Source: Phycisphaerales bacterium
GTDB lineage: Bacteria; Planctomycetota; Phycisphaerae; Phycisphaerales; UBA1924
NCBI GenBank assembly: GCA_023382935.1
Contig: JAHDXL010000005.1
Span: forward strand, 365,503-429,502
Direction of reading: 5' to 3'
DNA length: 64,000 nucleotides
Position numbers and translations under genes: made by a program. Below, piece by piece: positions 7,856 through 17,257 of this stretch. Numbering within the stretch: position 1 is the stretch's first letter; every line of letters begins with the position of its first letter. The notes below the pieces were generated by a model, which made no database searches, was not told where the DNA came from, and worked only from the letters and a program-made list of their open reading frames with translations.

Positions 7856-9625
7856 TTACGGACACCCACTTGAGAACGCATTGAGGAACGACTGCACGTC
7901 GAAGAAGTTGAACTGCCCGTCGTTGTTGAAGTCGCCGCCCGGCTGCTGTGAACTGAACAGGTTCAGCCACTGCAGAACATCGAAGAAGTTGAGCACGCCG
8001 TCGCCGTTGATGTCGGCCCGGCACGGAAGCGGCGAGAGCACCGACGTCGGCTTGGACAGCACCATTTCATCCAGGTTGATACCCCGGATCTCGAACGCCT
8101 CGATCAGTTCGAAGGGCGGGGCACCCTCGGCGAGCAAGCGCACGTCGTCGCCCACGACCACCACACCAGCCGCTGATATGAACAGATCGGTCCCGTGCGG
8201 ATAGCACATTTGCAGGCAAGGCGTCTGCCCGCCCAGTTTCCCGAACTTCCAGGGCCAGGAGTGTGATGCCAGCGCCTGCCCGGTCAGGCCACCCTGGCTC
8301 CAGACCAGATTGCCGTGGTCGAAGACCTGCAGCCGATACGTGCCCGCTCCGACGCCGTTGAAGTTGGGCACCAGCGCCAGCCAGTCGGGGAACTGCGGAT
8401 CGGGGTCGAGCAGCACGGTGCCGCCGGGCCCGCCGCCCAACTGGATCGACCGGAACTCTGCACAAGGCGGCACACCCACGGAAGGATCGATCCAGATTTC
8501 GGTGCTCGCGCTTTCGACCCCGCCCCAGGCCAGCCGGATACCGTCCTGCCCGGTCGAGCCGATGTTTTGCAACTGCAAGTCTGGCAATCCGTCGGCATCA
8601 GAATCGACTCCTTGCAGGTGGATCGACTCCGAAGTCGGGAGCGCGCTGCCGAAGACACCGACCGTCGAGTGCCGGGGCGGAGGCAGTTTGGGGAGGCTCG
8701 AAGCGTCTCCAAAGCCGATGCCCACCGGAAACTCCAGCGGCAAAAGGTCGATGCTGCTCAGATTCAGCGCGACGATTTCAATGTCGATGGGGGGGAACAT
8801 TTCGCCCGGACCCACTAGGTGCGGCACCACCACCATGCCGTCTCCGCTCGCGCTCACAGGCCCGGCCATGAATGTGATGTTGCCCTCGAACTCCGCCCCG
8901 TACGAACGCTCGGTGTAGATGAAATCGGGTGTCTCGATCTTGATGGTCTTGCACCAGACATGCAAACTCCCGATTCGGAATCGCGATTCGGGTATCAGGC
9001 GGACCGAGCCGCTGGTCTGATTCGGAAACACCCCGACGACCTGCCCTCCACTGAGCACCCGCACGTCGAACGTGTCTTGCAAAGGCTCGGCGAAATCGGC
9101 CAGCAGCGTCGCTTCGACGTCGCTCGTACCCATGAGCGTCATGGAATCAGTTGTCGATGCGCTGTTGAAGTTGATCGCGACGCCAGACCCCGCCGAACCA
9201 TCCCAGACACTGCCGGGAGACTCTGCCCCCATCGATGTCGATCCGAGCGGGATGGAGACTCCCCACGGGCCGTTGACCGGGTCGCCGGCAACCTGCAGCG
9301 TCTGCCCAGACAAGTTCAGCGCCGCTCCGCCGAGCGACTGGTACTCAAGCCCGCCGACCAGGATCGTCGCGGCCGTCGCCTGTCGAACTCCCAGCGACAT
9401 CACCAGGTGCCGACCTCGGAAGCCCAGCGTTGCCAAGTTCACAAAGTCCGGTTCCTCGCACGGGTCGCTGCGGAGGTAGGTCGGCGCGCTCTGACCGGCC
9501 CCGTTGAAGCCCAACTGGATCAGCCCGCCGCCGAGATCAGCCGGGTGCTCGGTGCGCCTGGCCTTGACGATCGAAGCCGCCCGCTCGATTGCGTCCGGAT
9601 CCTGGCCCCTGCCCACAAGTCGCAA
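7856..9625 (-). CDS. Dockerin-tagged (GC-type) protein, apparently lacking a signal peptide
   Basis: The 589-residue frame ends with two EF-hand-like dockerin repeats, DINGDGVLNFFDVLQWLNLF and DFNNDGQFNFFDVQSFLNAF, followed by SSGCP. This is the tag typical of Phycisphaerae surface proteins. The body is beta-rich and has no enzyme motif that I recognise. The frame begins at a weak TTG (9623-9625) three codons after an in-frame stop. The first residues (GRGQDPDAIERAASIVKARR) are not a signal peptide, which is odd for a surface-tagged protein. Either the 5' part was lost, a frameshift separates it, or the true export route differs. It is convergent with the ASCH gene. Confidence 0.75.
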   Translation of the reverse strand: MRLVGRGQDPDAIERAASIVKARRTEHPADLGGGLIQLGFNGAGQSAPTYLRSDPCEEPDFVNLATLGFRGRHLVMSLGVRQATAATILVGGLEYQSLGGAALNLSGQTLQVAGDPVNGPWGVSIPLGSTSMGAESPGSVWDGSAGSGVAINFNSASTTDSMTLMGTSDVEATLLADFAEPLQDTFDVRVLSGGQVVGVFPNQTSGSVRLIPESRFRIGSLHVWCKTIKIETPDFIYTERSYGAEFEGNITFMAGPVSASGDGMVVVPHLVGPGEMFPPIDIEIVALNLSSIDLLPLEFPVGIGFGDASSLPKLPPPRHSTVGVFGSALPTSESIHLQGVDSDADGLPDLQLQNIGSTGQDGIRLAWGGVESASTEIWIDPSVGVPPCAEFRSIQLGGGPGGTVLLDPDPQFPDWLALVPNFNGVGAGTYRLQVFDHGNLVWSQGGLTGQALASHSWPWKFGKLGGQTPCLQMCYPHGTDLFISAAGVVVVGDDVRLLAEGAPPFELIEAFEIRGINLDEMVLSKPTSVLSPLPCRADINGDGVLNFFDVLQWLNLFSSQQPGGDFNNDGQFNFFDVQSFLNAFSSGCP

Positions 9626-9681
9626 GGACGATCAGAGTTCTGTTGCGAGTGGGGCAGAAGCCCTGGGGAGTCTGCCTTATT

Positions 9682-9712
9682 CCGATAATCACTCGTAGTG
9701 AAAATTATCCGG
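9682..9712. promoter_or_regulatory. Imperfect inverted repeat in the spacer before pntAA
   Basis: GATAATCACT pairs with AGTGaaaATTATC around the loop CGT: ten base pairs with a three-base bulge, AT-rich in an otherwise GC-rich region. It lies between the divergent TTG gene at 9625 and pntAA at 9910. It could be an operator or an RNA hairpin. Confidence 0.35.
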
Positions 9713-9856
9713 TCCGATAGAAAAGTTGTGTCCGTGTGATCCCGCGGCACACCCGCCATGCAGTGGGACTTGAAACGCGGTAGGCTGCGGACTCGGGCAG
9801 TCAGATTGCGGGGTATTTCCCTCCACCGCATTCTTGCAAATCATTTGATGACCCTG

Positions 9857-9886
9857 TTGTCCTCTTTGGTTGGTGAGGACTATCAT
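9857..9886 (+). promoter_or_regulatory. Candidate promoter of the pnt operon
   Basis: TTGTCC at 9857-9862 and TATCAT at 9881-9886 are separated by 18 bases, 23 bases before the pntAA ATG. The spacing fits a sigma-70 type promoter, but both boxes are only partial matches and planctomycete promoters are poorly defined. Confidence 0.3.
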
Positions 9887-9909
9887 GTGGTCCTTTCACG
9901 GAGGCCTGG

Positions 9910-11049
9910 ATGCAGATCTTCGTCCCACGAGAGACCGATCCGTCCGAGACCCGTGCCGCGGCCTCGCCTGACTCCGTTGCCAGACTCTGCAAACTCGGAG
10001 CGAGCGTCACCGTCGAAGCCGATCTCGGGAAACACTGCCACTGGTCCGACGCCGAATACGAAAAAGCCGGGGCCACCGTCACCCGCGACCGCCCTGCTGC
10101 ATTGGCGAGTGCCGACCTGGTGCTCAGCGTCCGCAAGCCGGACGGGCCGACCATCGCGCGACTGAGACGCGGGACTGTCACCGCCAGTTTCCTCGATCCA
10201 TTCACTCAGCGTGACTTGGTCGAGCAACTCGCCGGTGCGGGCATCACCGCGATCAGTCTGGAACTGGTGCCCCGCACGACGCTGGCGCAGAAACTGGACG
10301 CGCTTTCGAGCCAGCACTCGGTGTGCGGGTACTACATGGTGGTGCTGGCGGCCGAGCGGCTGGGCAAACTCATCCCGATGATGTCCACGCCCGCCGGTGT
10401 CATTCAGCCCGCTCGCGTGCTGGTAATCGGGGCCGGCGTCGCCGGTCTTCAGGCCATCGCCACGGCTCGGCGTCTCGGTGCCCGCATCGAGGCTTTCGAT
10501 ACGCGGCCGGTCGTCAAGGAGCAGGTCGAGTCACTGGGGGCCAAGTTCGTTGAGATCGACCTGGGCGAGACCGGGCAGACCGAGGGCGGGTACGCCCGCG
10601 AACTGACCGACGAGCAGAAGAAGCGTCAGCAGGAAGGCTTGAAGCAGGCCATCGGGCGTGCCGACATCGTGATCACCACGGCCAAGCTGTTCGGCCGCTC
10701 AGCCCCGATCGTTGTGACGCGCGACATGATCAGCGTGATGAAGCCCGGCTCGCTCATCATCGACTACGCAGTCGACTCTGGCGGCAACGTGGAGGGCTCG
10801 AAGCCCGACGAGGAAGTGGTGATCGACGGTGTGCGCGTGATCGGCTTCTCGAATTTCCCCGGCAAGGTGGCCGTGGACGCCTCGCGTGTGTATGCCAACA
10901 ACCTGGCCTCGCTGACCGAGATCATGCTCGACAAGGAGAGCAAGGCTCTCAAACTCAACTTCGAGGACGAGATCATCCGCGGATGCGTGGTAACCCACGA
11001 CGGGAAGATCGTCAACGAAACGGTGATCAAGAGTTACGCCCGCGCCTGA
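9910..11049 (+). CDS. pntAA: NAD(P) transhydrogenase subunit alpha, part 1 (NAD(H)-binding domain I)
   Basis: This soluble 379-residue domain I binds NAD(H) and passes hydride to NADP+ on PntB, driven by the proton gradient. It starts like alanine dehydrogenase-family proteins (MQIFVPRETDPSETRAA) and carries the Rossmann motif VIGAGVAGLQA near residue 175. The length matches the three-gene type (PntAA, PntAB, PntB) known from Rhodospirillum rubrum rather than the fused E. coli PntA. The ATG has a GGAGG ribosome-binding site. pntAB follows after 18 bases. Confidence 0.93.
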   Translation: MQIFVPRETDPSETRAAASPDSVARLCKLGASVTVEADLGKHCHWSDAEYEKAGATVTRDRPAALASADLVLSVRKPDGPTIARLRRGTVTASFLDPFTQRDLVEQLAGAGITAISLELVPRTTLAQKLDALSSQHSVCGYYMVVLAAERLGKLIPMMSTPAGVIQPARVLVIGAGVAGLQAIATARRLGARIEAFDTRPVVKEQVESLGAKFVEIDLGETGQTEGGYARELTDEQKKRQQEGLKQAIGRADIVITTAKLFGRSAPIVVTRDMISVMKPGSLIIDYAVDSGGNVEGSKPDEEVVIDGVRVIGFSNFPGKVAVDASRVYANNLASLTEIMLDKESKALKLNFEDEIIRGCVVTHDGKIVNETVIKSYARA

Positions 11050-11067
11050 TTCATTTGGGAGACACGC

Positions 11068-11358
11068 ATGTATCTCACACTCGCACTGGTCTTCCTGCTG
11101 GCGATGTTCCTTGGGCTCGAACTGATCCGCAAGGTTCCGTCGCAGTTGCATACTCCGCTGATGTCTGGCTCCAACGCCATCTCGGGCATCTGCATCATCG
11201 GCGCGATGGCTCTGGCGCCTTTGACCGAAGACAACCTCTTCGCCCTCTTGCTGTCATCCGCGGCCGTCGCGTTCGCCGCGATCAACGTGGTCGGCGGCTA
11301 CGTCGTCACCGACCGGATGCTCGCCATGTTCCAATCCAAGAAAGGTGAGTCGAAGTGA
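11068..11358 (+). CDS. pntAB: NAD(P) transhydrogenase subunit alpha, part 2 (membrane domain)
   Basis: This 96-residue protein consists mainly of three hydrophobic segments (about residues 4-22, 34-54 and 60-82) and forms part of the proton channel, domain II. The motif VPSQLHTPLMSGSNAISGI is characteristic of the family. A GGGAG ribosome-binding site precedes the ATG. Its stop overlaps the GTG start of pntB (GTGA), so the two membrane subunits are probably translated in step. Confidence 0.93.
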   Translation: MYLTLALVFLLAMFLGLELIRKVPSQLHTPLMSGSNAISGICIIGAMALAPLTEDNLFALLLSSAAVAFAAINVVGGYVVTDRMLAMFQSKKGESK

Positions 11359-12806
11359 ACTACGTCGCATCGGTTCTCTTTCTGCTGTCGGCCGTGGGAT
11401 TCATCTTCGGGCTGCGGATGCTGCGCGCTCCGGCGACGGCGCGCAAGGGCAACATGGTCTCCGCGGGCGGCATGCTGGCGGCGATCGTCGGAACCCTGCT
11501 CGTCACCATTGACCAAGGGCACTTCAATACCCTGGCGGCCCTGACGGTGCTCGGCGGCATCGCCGTCGGCACGGCCATTGGCATCCCCGCTGCCAAACTC
11601 GTCAAGATGACCGCCATGCCCGAGATGGTGGCGCTGTTCAACGGGTTCGGCGGCATCGCCAGCCTGCTGATCGGCTGGGGGCAGACCCAGGAAGCGGTGG
11701 CCCACGCCTCCAACCTGGCCGAAGTCGAGGACAAACTCATCGCCCTGACCGGCGGGCAACCCAACGTCGTCACGCTGGCGACTTTCCTGGCGGTCCTCAT
11801 CGGCGGTATCACCTTCACCGGCTCGGTCGTCGCCTGGGGCAAACTCTCCGAGCACCTGACATCCAAGCCCGTTCTCTACCCCGGGCAGAACGTCGTGAAC
11901 GGCCTGGCGGTTCTCGGCTCGATCGCGCTGGGCATCTGGTTCACCATGCAGCCCGACCAGATCTGGCTGCTCTACATCATCATCCCGCTCTCTTTCGTGC
12001 TCGGCGTGGCGGTGGTCATTCCCATCGGCGGCGGCGACATGCCGGTGGTCATATCGCTGCTGAACAGTTACTCTGGTCTGGCCGCCTGCGCCGCCGGCTT
12101 TGCGGTCAACAGCCCCCTGCTCATCATCATCGGCGCCCTCGTCGGCGCGTCGGGCCTCATCCTCACCCGCATCATGTGCGTCGCGATGAACCGCAGTTTG
12201 GGCAACGTGCTCTTCAGCGGATTCGGCGCCGTCTCCACCACGGGCGGCATCACGGCCACCGGCGAGAAGAAGGAAGCACGCATCCTCAGCCCACAGGACG
12301 CTTACTTCGTCCTCGAAGCCGCCCAGAGCGTCATCTTCGTCCCCGGCTACGGCATGGCCGTCGCCCAGGCCCAGCACGCCGTCAAGCAACTGGCCGATCT
12401 GCTCGTCAAGAACGGATGCGACGTCAAACACGTCATTCACCCCGTCGCCGGTCGCATGCCCGGTCACATGAACGTGCTGCTGGCCGAGGCCAACGTCGAG
12501 TACGACCAACTGGCCGTCCCTGAAGATATCAATCCCTCCATGGAATCGGTCGACGTGGCGATTGTCATCGGCGCCAACGACGTGGTGAACCCGGCCGCAC
12601 TCACCGACAAGGCAAGCCCCATCTACGGCATGCCCATCATTGAGGTGCATCGCGCCCGGGCCGTCTTCACGCTCAAGCGCTCTCTTGCGTCCGGCTACGC
12701 CGGCATCGACAACCCGCTGTTCTACCTCTCCAACAACTCGATGGTGCTGGGCGACGCCAAGAAGACCATCGAGGCTCTCATCGCCGAGTTCAAGGCCGAG
12801 GACTAG
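11355..12806 (+). CDS. pntB: NAD(P) transhydrogenase subunit beta
   Basis: PntB (483 residues) provides the remaining proton-channel helices and the NADP(H)-binding domain III. The N-terminal two thirds have about nine hydrophobic helices. The C-terminal domain III begins with the conserved FVPGYGMAVAQAQHAVKQL segment and carries HPVAGRMPGHMNVLLAEA and a GANDVVNPAA motif typical of NADP binding. The start is GTG, overlapping the pntAB stop. The complete pnt set implies membrane-linked NADPH generation. Confidence 0.95.
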   Translation: MNYVASVLFLLSAVGFIFGLRMLRAPATARKGNMVSAGGMLAAIVGTLLVTIDQGHFNTLAALTVLGGIAVGTAIGIPAAKLVKMTAMPEMVALFNGFGGIASLLIGWGQTQEAVAHASNLAEVEDKLIALTGGQPNVVTLATFLAVLIGGITFTGSVVAWGKLSEHLTSKPVLYPGQNVVNGLAVLGSIALGIWFTMQPDQIWLLYIIIPLSFVLGVAVVIPIGGGDMPVVISLLNSYSGLAACAAGFAVNSPLLIIIGALVGASGLILTRIMCVAMNRSLGNVLFSGFGAVSTTGGITATGEKKEARILSPQDAYFVLEAAQSVIFVPGYGMAVAQAQHAVKQLADLLVKNGCDVKHVIHPVAGRMPGHMNVLLAEANVEYDQLAVPEDINPSMESVDVAIVIGANDVVNPAALTDKASPIYGMPIIEVHRARAVFTLKRSLASGYAGIDNPLFYLSNNSMVLGDAKKTIEALIAEFKAED

Positions 12807-12854
12807 GCGCCGCGGGCTACGTGCGTCTTCCTGCTCTTTCCAATTCTCTGTTGT

Positions 12855-12887
12855 CCGGAGCCTGATTCGCCTTCGAGCAGGCTCCGG
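12855..12887 (+). terminator. Rho-independent terminator after pntB
   Basis: CCGGAGCCTG pairs perfectly with CAGGCTCCGG (10 bp) around a 13-base loop and is followed by GTCGTTTTG. It lies about 50 bases after the pntB stop and before a convergent gene. Confidence 0.65.
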
Positions 12888-12933
12888 GTCGTTTTGTACG
12901 TTTGGCGGAGTTCATTCGAAGGGGCCGGGGTGC

Positions 12934-13869
12934 TCACTCGTCCCACGACCATCCGAGCGAACGGTCCAGAACGCTGATTCGTGCTTCGGCGATGAGCGCG
13001 CGTGCGAGGCGATCCATCTCGGCCCGTTCGCGCTGCACCAGCAGTTCGCGTTCGAGGCGCTCGCGTGCGTCGGCGGGCGGCGTGGCGGCAGGTTGATCAG
13101 ATTCGAGGAACAGCAGGGCCGAGCCATCTGGCAGGGGAAGGATGGCGCTCACCGAGCCGGGCTGGAGCGACTTGAGCGCATCGCGCACGACGATCGGGTA
13201 GGCCGGGTCGCTCAGGTGGACGGGCGGCAGCAGGCCTCCCCGAGCGGCCGTGGGGTCGATCGAGCGGCGCTCGGCGAAGCGGGCGAAGTCGGAGGATGAG
13301 GGGTGGTCGCCGAGGGTCCGCCGCACTTCGGCGGCGTCCCGCTCGTTCTGCAGGAGAATCAGGCGAGCGACTTTCTTGGGTCCGTAGGCCAGTTCGACGG
13401 CCAGGTCGGTTTCGGCCTGCGAGACGGTGACCTGTCCGGCGATGAGGGCTCGAAGCGCGGCGTTGCGGGCGAAGAGGGCCTCGCGGCGGGTGGGGCCGAG
13501 GCGGCGTGAACGCCAGACTTCCTCGCGGATGGAGCCGGAATTTTCCGAGGCTTCGGCTAGCCGCGCGGCAAAGAGGTCGTGCTCGCGGCGGATCATCTCC
13601 CTGGTGATGGTGATGCCCCGCTCAGCGAGGCGCCGGGCCAGGGTGCGGTCGAGTGCCTCTTCGCGGAGGGCTTCGCGTCCGGCCAGTTCGTAGAGGGCGG
13701 GGGCGAGATGCTCGGGCCGTACCGGCTGATTGTCGATCAGTGCGATGATCGGACCTTCGCTGGGAAGTTGTTGGGCGGTGGGGGCGGCAGGTCTGGCAGG
13801 CTGGGTGGAGGTGCAGGCGGGCAGCCAGACCCCGAGCAGGGCCAGGGCGGAAAGGAGCGCGGTTCTCAT
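12934..13869 (-). CDS. Parvulin-type peptidyl-prolyl isomerase lipoprotein
   Basis: The ATG at 13869 gives 311 residues beginning with a lipoprotein signal (MRTALLSALALLGVWLPAC), so the mature protein should be lipid-anchored outside the inner membrane. A helical SurA-like N-terminal part precedes a parvulin (PpiC) domain at about residues 190-285, recognisable by VARLILLQNERDAAEV, FARFAERRSIDPTAARGG and SLQPGSVSAILPLPDG. The likely role is folding or quality control of exported proteins. The C-terminal helices are charged. It is divergent from the zinc-ribbon gene at 13954. The longer frame upstream of 13869 has no family resemblance and is not used. Confidence 0.82.
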   Translation of the reverse strand: MRTALLSALALLGVWLPACTSTQPARPAAPTAQQLPSEGPIIALIDNQPVRPEHLAPALYELAGREALREEALDRTLARRLAERGITITREMIRREHDLFAARLAEASENSGSIREEVWRSRRLGPTRREALFARNAALRALIAGQVTVSQAETDLAVELAYGPKKVARLILLQNERDAAEVRRTLGDHPSSSDFARFAERRSIDPTAARGGLLPPVHLSDPAYPIVVRDALKSLQPGSVSAILPLPDGSALLFLESDQPAATPPADARERLERELLVQRERAEMDRLARALIAEARISVLDRSLGWSWDE

Positions 13870-13953
13870 GAATCGAGCAAAGGTCAGGTGAGGGGGGCGG
13901 TCAACCGGCGGCCGGGTCGGTGCGTACTGCCGAGAGTGACTAGGCTGAAAGCG

Positions 13954-15120
13954 ATGAGCGACGGTCCGAGCGTGAGAAGCACCCCGCCGACTCCCATGCC
14001 CCGGGCGGTGTTGTGCCCGTATTGCGGGGCGATTTCCGGCGGCGTGCATCGGTGCACCAACTGCGGGGGTCACCTGGACGCTCTGTCGAGACAAGCGACG
14101 CAGAACGCCATGGGCCCGTGGCAGGTGCGCGACACGCAGCACCCGCACAAGCCGGGCTGTTCATATGAAACTTTGTGCAAACTGTGCGATCAGGGGAAGG
14201 TCACGACGGAGAGCGTGCTCCGGGGCCCGACGACCGGGCAGTTCTGGATGCTGGCCCGGCGTGTGCCAGGGATCGCACACCGATTGGGCGTGTGCCACAG
14301 TTGCCAGGCGCCGGCCAAGCCAGATGAGTACGCCTGCAGGGCGTGCGGGGCGTTGTTCGCGGGCGAGCGTGACCGGCAGCACCTTGGGCTGGGTCCGATT
14401 CGTCCGTTGCCGGGGCAGGAATCGCCGGAGATGGTGGCAGCCCGGTTGTCGGTGAGAATGCCCGAGCCTCCGACGCCGATGCCGGGGGCGGCGAGGAACG
14501 GCGTCAACGCCGCACTCGACTGCACGCGGGCGGCGGGCGGCGCGAGCGCCGGGAGTGAACGTCTGCGGAGCGTCGAAAGGCGCGTTGTCGTCCTGCGATC
14601 GCAACTGGTGGGCTCCCTGTGCGCGAACATCGTGCTGGTGGCGGCAATGGTGGTGGCGGTGACGCTGCTGGCTACGCGACCGGGCGATGCTCCGAGGGCG
14701 GTGGGCCGGTCGGACGTGCGCGACCCGCTTTTCCTGGGCGCCGGCGCGGCGCCGCGTTTAGAGATTGGCGAGTCGCCCAATGAAGGCGAGAGCGATGGTC
14801 TTGATTTCGGAGGGCGTGGTGCCGGTCAGGCCGAAGAAGAGATGCCGCCGGTACCGGGGACGGTGACGCCCATTCCGAGTAGGGAGTTCACGCCCCCCGT
14901 TGTGCCCGATCGGGATCTGGACATCACGCTGATGAACTGGACCGACGCGGAGGCGTGGGTGCGGTCGCAGGTGGACGAGCAGGACGCCGGGTCGATCCGG
15001 CGTGGACTGGCGATGCTCGCTGATTATGAGGCGGCCAATGGACTGCCCGCAGCGGGCGCCGAACTGCGACGGGCGTGGGAGTTTCGGCTGGAGCAGTTGC
15101 GTCTGCAGGCGCTGCCGTGA
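13954..15120 (+). CDS. Double zinc-ribbon membrane protein
   Basis: This 388-residue protein carries two pairs of zinc ribbons. The first is CPYCG with CTNCGG near residues 21-39, and the second is CHSCQ with CRACG near 112-130. Between them lies a GPWQVRD...[14 protein letters not shown] stretch that resembles a small GYF-2-like domain. A single membrane segment ([23 protein letters not shown], split around residues 216-238) separates the cytoplasmic part from a proline-rich and then helical external part. The start ATG was chosen because the upstream extension is in the shadow of the opposite gene. Function is unknown; the pseudopilin gene follows. Confidence 0.75.
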   Translation: MSDGPSVRSTPPTPMPRAVLCPYCGAISGGVHRCTNCGGHLDALSRQATQNAMGPWQVRDTQHPHKPGCSYETLCKLCDQGKVTTESVLRGPTTGQFWMLARRVPGIAHRLGVCHSCQAPAKPDEYACRACGALFAGERDRQHLGLGPIRPLPGQESPEMVAARLSVRMPEPPTPMPGAARNGVNAALDCTRAAGGASAGSERLRSVERRVVVLRSQLVGSLCANIVLVAAMVVAVTLLATRPGDAPRAVGRSDVRDPLFLGAGAAPRLEIGESPNEGESDGLDFGGRGAGQAEEEMPPVPGTVTPIPSREFTPPVVPDRDLDITLMNWTDAEAWVRSQVDEQDAGSIRRGLAMLADYEAANGLPAAGAELRRAWEFRLEQLRLQALP

Positions 15121-15188
15121 GTGTGGGGCGGGAACATGAGACGAACGTGAGGCTTGCGTCCGGTCTTCAAACTGGGCAAACTAGGGGT

Positions 15189-16184
15189 ATGACGAGATCG
15201 GCTGGAAAGAACGCGAGGACGCGAATCGGCTTTACGCTGATCGAGTTGCTGGTGGTCATCGCGATCATCGCCTTGTTGATCGGCATTCTGCTGCCGGCGC
15301 TGGCCAAGGCGCGCCGGACGGCGCGCACGACGCTGTGCCAGAGCAATCTGAAGCAGATCGGGATGGCCACGGGCATCTACGTCGACCGATTTTCCGGCGT
15401 GCTTCCGGGGCTGAATTGGCGTGGCGGGCCGGTGCGTTTGCCCACGGCGGACGTGGACATCCAGACGGCGGCGAACGACCAGGAGGCGGTGCGGTTCCAG
15501 GCGGTGGACATCATGCGTCGCTGGGAGCCCGGGATACTGATCCCGGCGACCAGCGGCGGGGCCAACTGGTTCCCGCACCTGTGGTTCAGCCACCTGGTGA
15601 TGCTGGAGGAACTGGGTTCGCTCGATGCGGAAAGTGCCGTGGTGGTGTGTCCGGATGACCGCGAGCAGATGGAACGCCTGGAAACGCCGCCGGAGAGCAT
15701 GGACCACAACGTGCGCTTCCGTCGCTACGAGAGCACGTACGAGACGATCGCGCAGACGTATTCGGTCGACATGTCCGGTGGGCGGCTGGAACCACTCTCG
15801 CAGCATGGACGGAGCATCTGGGAGTTTCAGCGGGCGTTGATCTACCTGGCGACGCGGCGGGCGAGCGAAGTAGTGTTTCCGAGCGGAAAGGCTCACATGT
15901 TCGACTCGTTCGCGAGGCACTCCGGGGGCGACGAACTGTTCTACGCCGATGAACGGGCTTCGCAGCCGATTCTGTTCTTTGACGGTTCGGTGCAAACGTG
16001 GGCTACGGCGGAGAGCAACCCGGGCTTTCGCCCGCGAGAGCCCGGTTCACCCGAGCCGACGGTGATGAGCCTCGTGACGCCGGGCGTGGGGACGACCCAG
16101 TATGTCGGGAACTACCGCTGGACGCGCGGCGGGCTGCGCGGGATCGACTTCGGGGGCGGGGAAATCTCGACGGGTCAGGACTGA
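15189..16184 (+). CDS. Prepilin-type pseudopilin protein of the planctomycete H-X-DG type
   Basis: The 331-residue protein has the type IV prepilin leader: a charged start, then [20 protein letters not shown], with cleavage expected after Gly and methylation of Phe. The rest is an exported domain. Near the C-terminus HSGG and FFDGSVQTW recall the His...Asp-Gly motif of abundant planctomycete pseudopilin-like proteins, here with a longer spacer. Such proteins are numerous in planctomycetes and their exact function is not established. No secretion or pilus machinery genes are nearby. The ATG is the first start before the leader. Confidence 0.85.
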   Translation: MTRSAGKNARTRIGFTLIELLVVIAIIALLIGILLPALAKARRTARTTLCQSNLKQIGMATGIYVDRFSGVLPGLNWRGGPVRLPTADVDIQTAANDQEAVRFQAVDIMRRWEPGILIPATSGGANWFPHLWFSHLVMLEELGSLDAESAVVVCPDDREQMERLETPPESMDHNVRFRRYESTYETIAQTYSVDMSGGRLEPLSQHGRSIWEFQRALIYLATRRASEVVFPSGKAHMFDSFARHSGGDELFYADERASQPILFFDGSVQTWATAESNPGFRPREPGSPEPTVMSLVTPGVGTTQYVGNYRWTRGGLRGIDFGGGEISTGQD

Positions 16185-16252
16185 GTGTTCAGGCCGGCCG
16201 ACGGGCGGCGATCTAGACTTCTCAGGATCGCACCGCTACCGGAGGTCTCACC

Positions 16253-17233
16253 TTGAACATACTCATTGCGGACAAGATGGAATCGGAGTGCATCCAGGGG
16301 TTGCAGAACCTGGGATGCTCGGTCCAGACGAACCCGGATCTGACGCCCGAGATGCTCGGCGACGCGCTGCGCAAGACGGAGGCCGAGATCCTCGTGGTCC
16401 GGTCGAAGAAGGTAACTGCCGGGGTTTTCTCGGGCGGGACGACGCTGCGTGGCATCATCCGGGCGGGAGCGGGGGTGGACAACATCGATGTGCCCGCGGC
16501 GACCAAGGCGGGCATCGCGGTGTCGAACTGCCCGGGCATGAACTCGAGCGCCGTGGCCGAACTGGCGATGGGCCTGCTCATCGCGTGCGATCGGCGCATA
16601 CCGCAGCAGACGGCCGAGTTGAAGGCCGGGCACTGGAACAAGAAGGAGTATTCGAAGGCTCGCGGCCTGCAGGGAGCGACGATGTTGGTGATTGGTCGTG
16701 GGGCGATCGGTCGGCAGGTGGTGCGTCGCGCCAAGGCCTTTGGGATGAAGTTGCTGATCGAGGAGCCGAGCCTGACGCCGCAGTGGGCCGAGGAGATCGG
16801 GTTGGAACTGATCGGGCAGTCGAAGGAGGATCTGCACGCGGCGCTGGAGCGCAGCGACGCGGTGACGATCCACGTGCCGCTGATAGACTCGACGCGGGGC
16901 ATGTGCAACGCGGAGTTCTTCAGTCACATGAAGCGGGGCGCGATCTTCATCAATACCTCGCGTGGGGCGATCGTGGACGAGGCGGCACTGCTGGATGCCG
17001 TCAAGTCGAAGGATCTGCGCGTCGGGCTGGATGTGTACTGCAACCAGCCGGAGAGCAAGGATTGTCAGTGGAAGCCGGAACTGGCCAACCATCCCAACGT
17101 CATCACGACGCATCACATCGGGGCTTCGACGGATCAGGCGCAGATCGCCGTGGCCGAGGAAGTGGTGCGTATCGTCAAGGTTTACCGGGAGACCGGTCGG
17201 TTTGAGAATCAGGTGAACAAGGCGGCCTGCTAA
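16253..17233 (+). CDS. serA: D-3-phosphoglycerate dehydrogenase, short form
   Basis: This enzyme oxidises 3-phosphoglycerate to 3-phosphohydroxypyruvate, the first step of serine synthesis. The TTG start has GGAGG at 16241-16245. At 326 residues it lacks a C-terminal ACT regulatory domain. The NAD-binding motif VIGRGAIG is at 147-154. Of the family catalytic triad, Arg237 (NTSRG) and His288 (THHIG) are present. The expected Glu is Gln265 (VYCNQP where the family usually has an EP motif), encoded by CAG at 17045-17047. serC follows after 24 bases, which strongly supports the pathway assignment despite the substitution. Confidence 0.88.
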   Translation: MNILIADKMESECIQGLQNLGCSVQTNPDLTPEMLGDALRKTEAEILVVRSKKVTAGVFSGGTTLRGIIRAGAGVDNIDVPAATKAGIAVSNCPGMNSSAVAELAMGLLIACDRRIPQQTAELKAGHWNKKEYSKARGLQGATMLVIGRGAIGRQVVRRAKAFGMKLLIEEPSLTPQWAEEIGLELIGQSKEDLHAALERSDAVTIHVPLIDSTRGMCNAEFFSHMKRGAIFINTSRGAIVDEAALLDAVKSKDLRVGLDVYCNQPESKDCQWKPELANHPNVITTHHIGASTDQAQIAVAEEVVRIVKVYRETGRFENQVNKAAC

Positions 17234-17257
17234 GGCGCGGGTGAAGGAGATCGAACA

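Noticed and set aside
11298-12650. 450-codon minus-strand frame
   Set aside because: It is antisense to pntB, with Asp/Glu/His-rich composition and no family resemblance.
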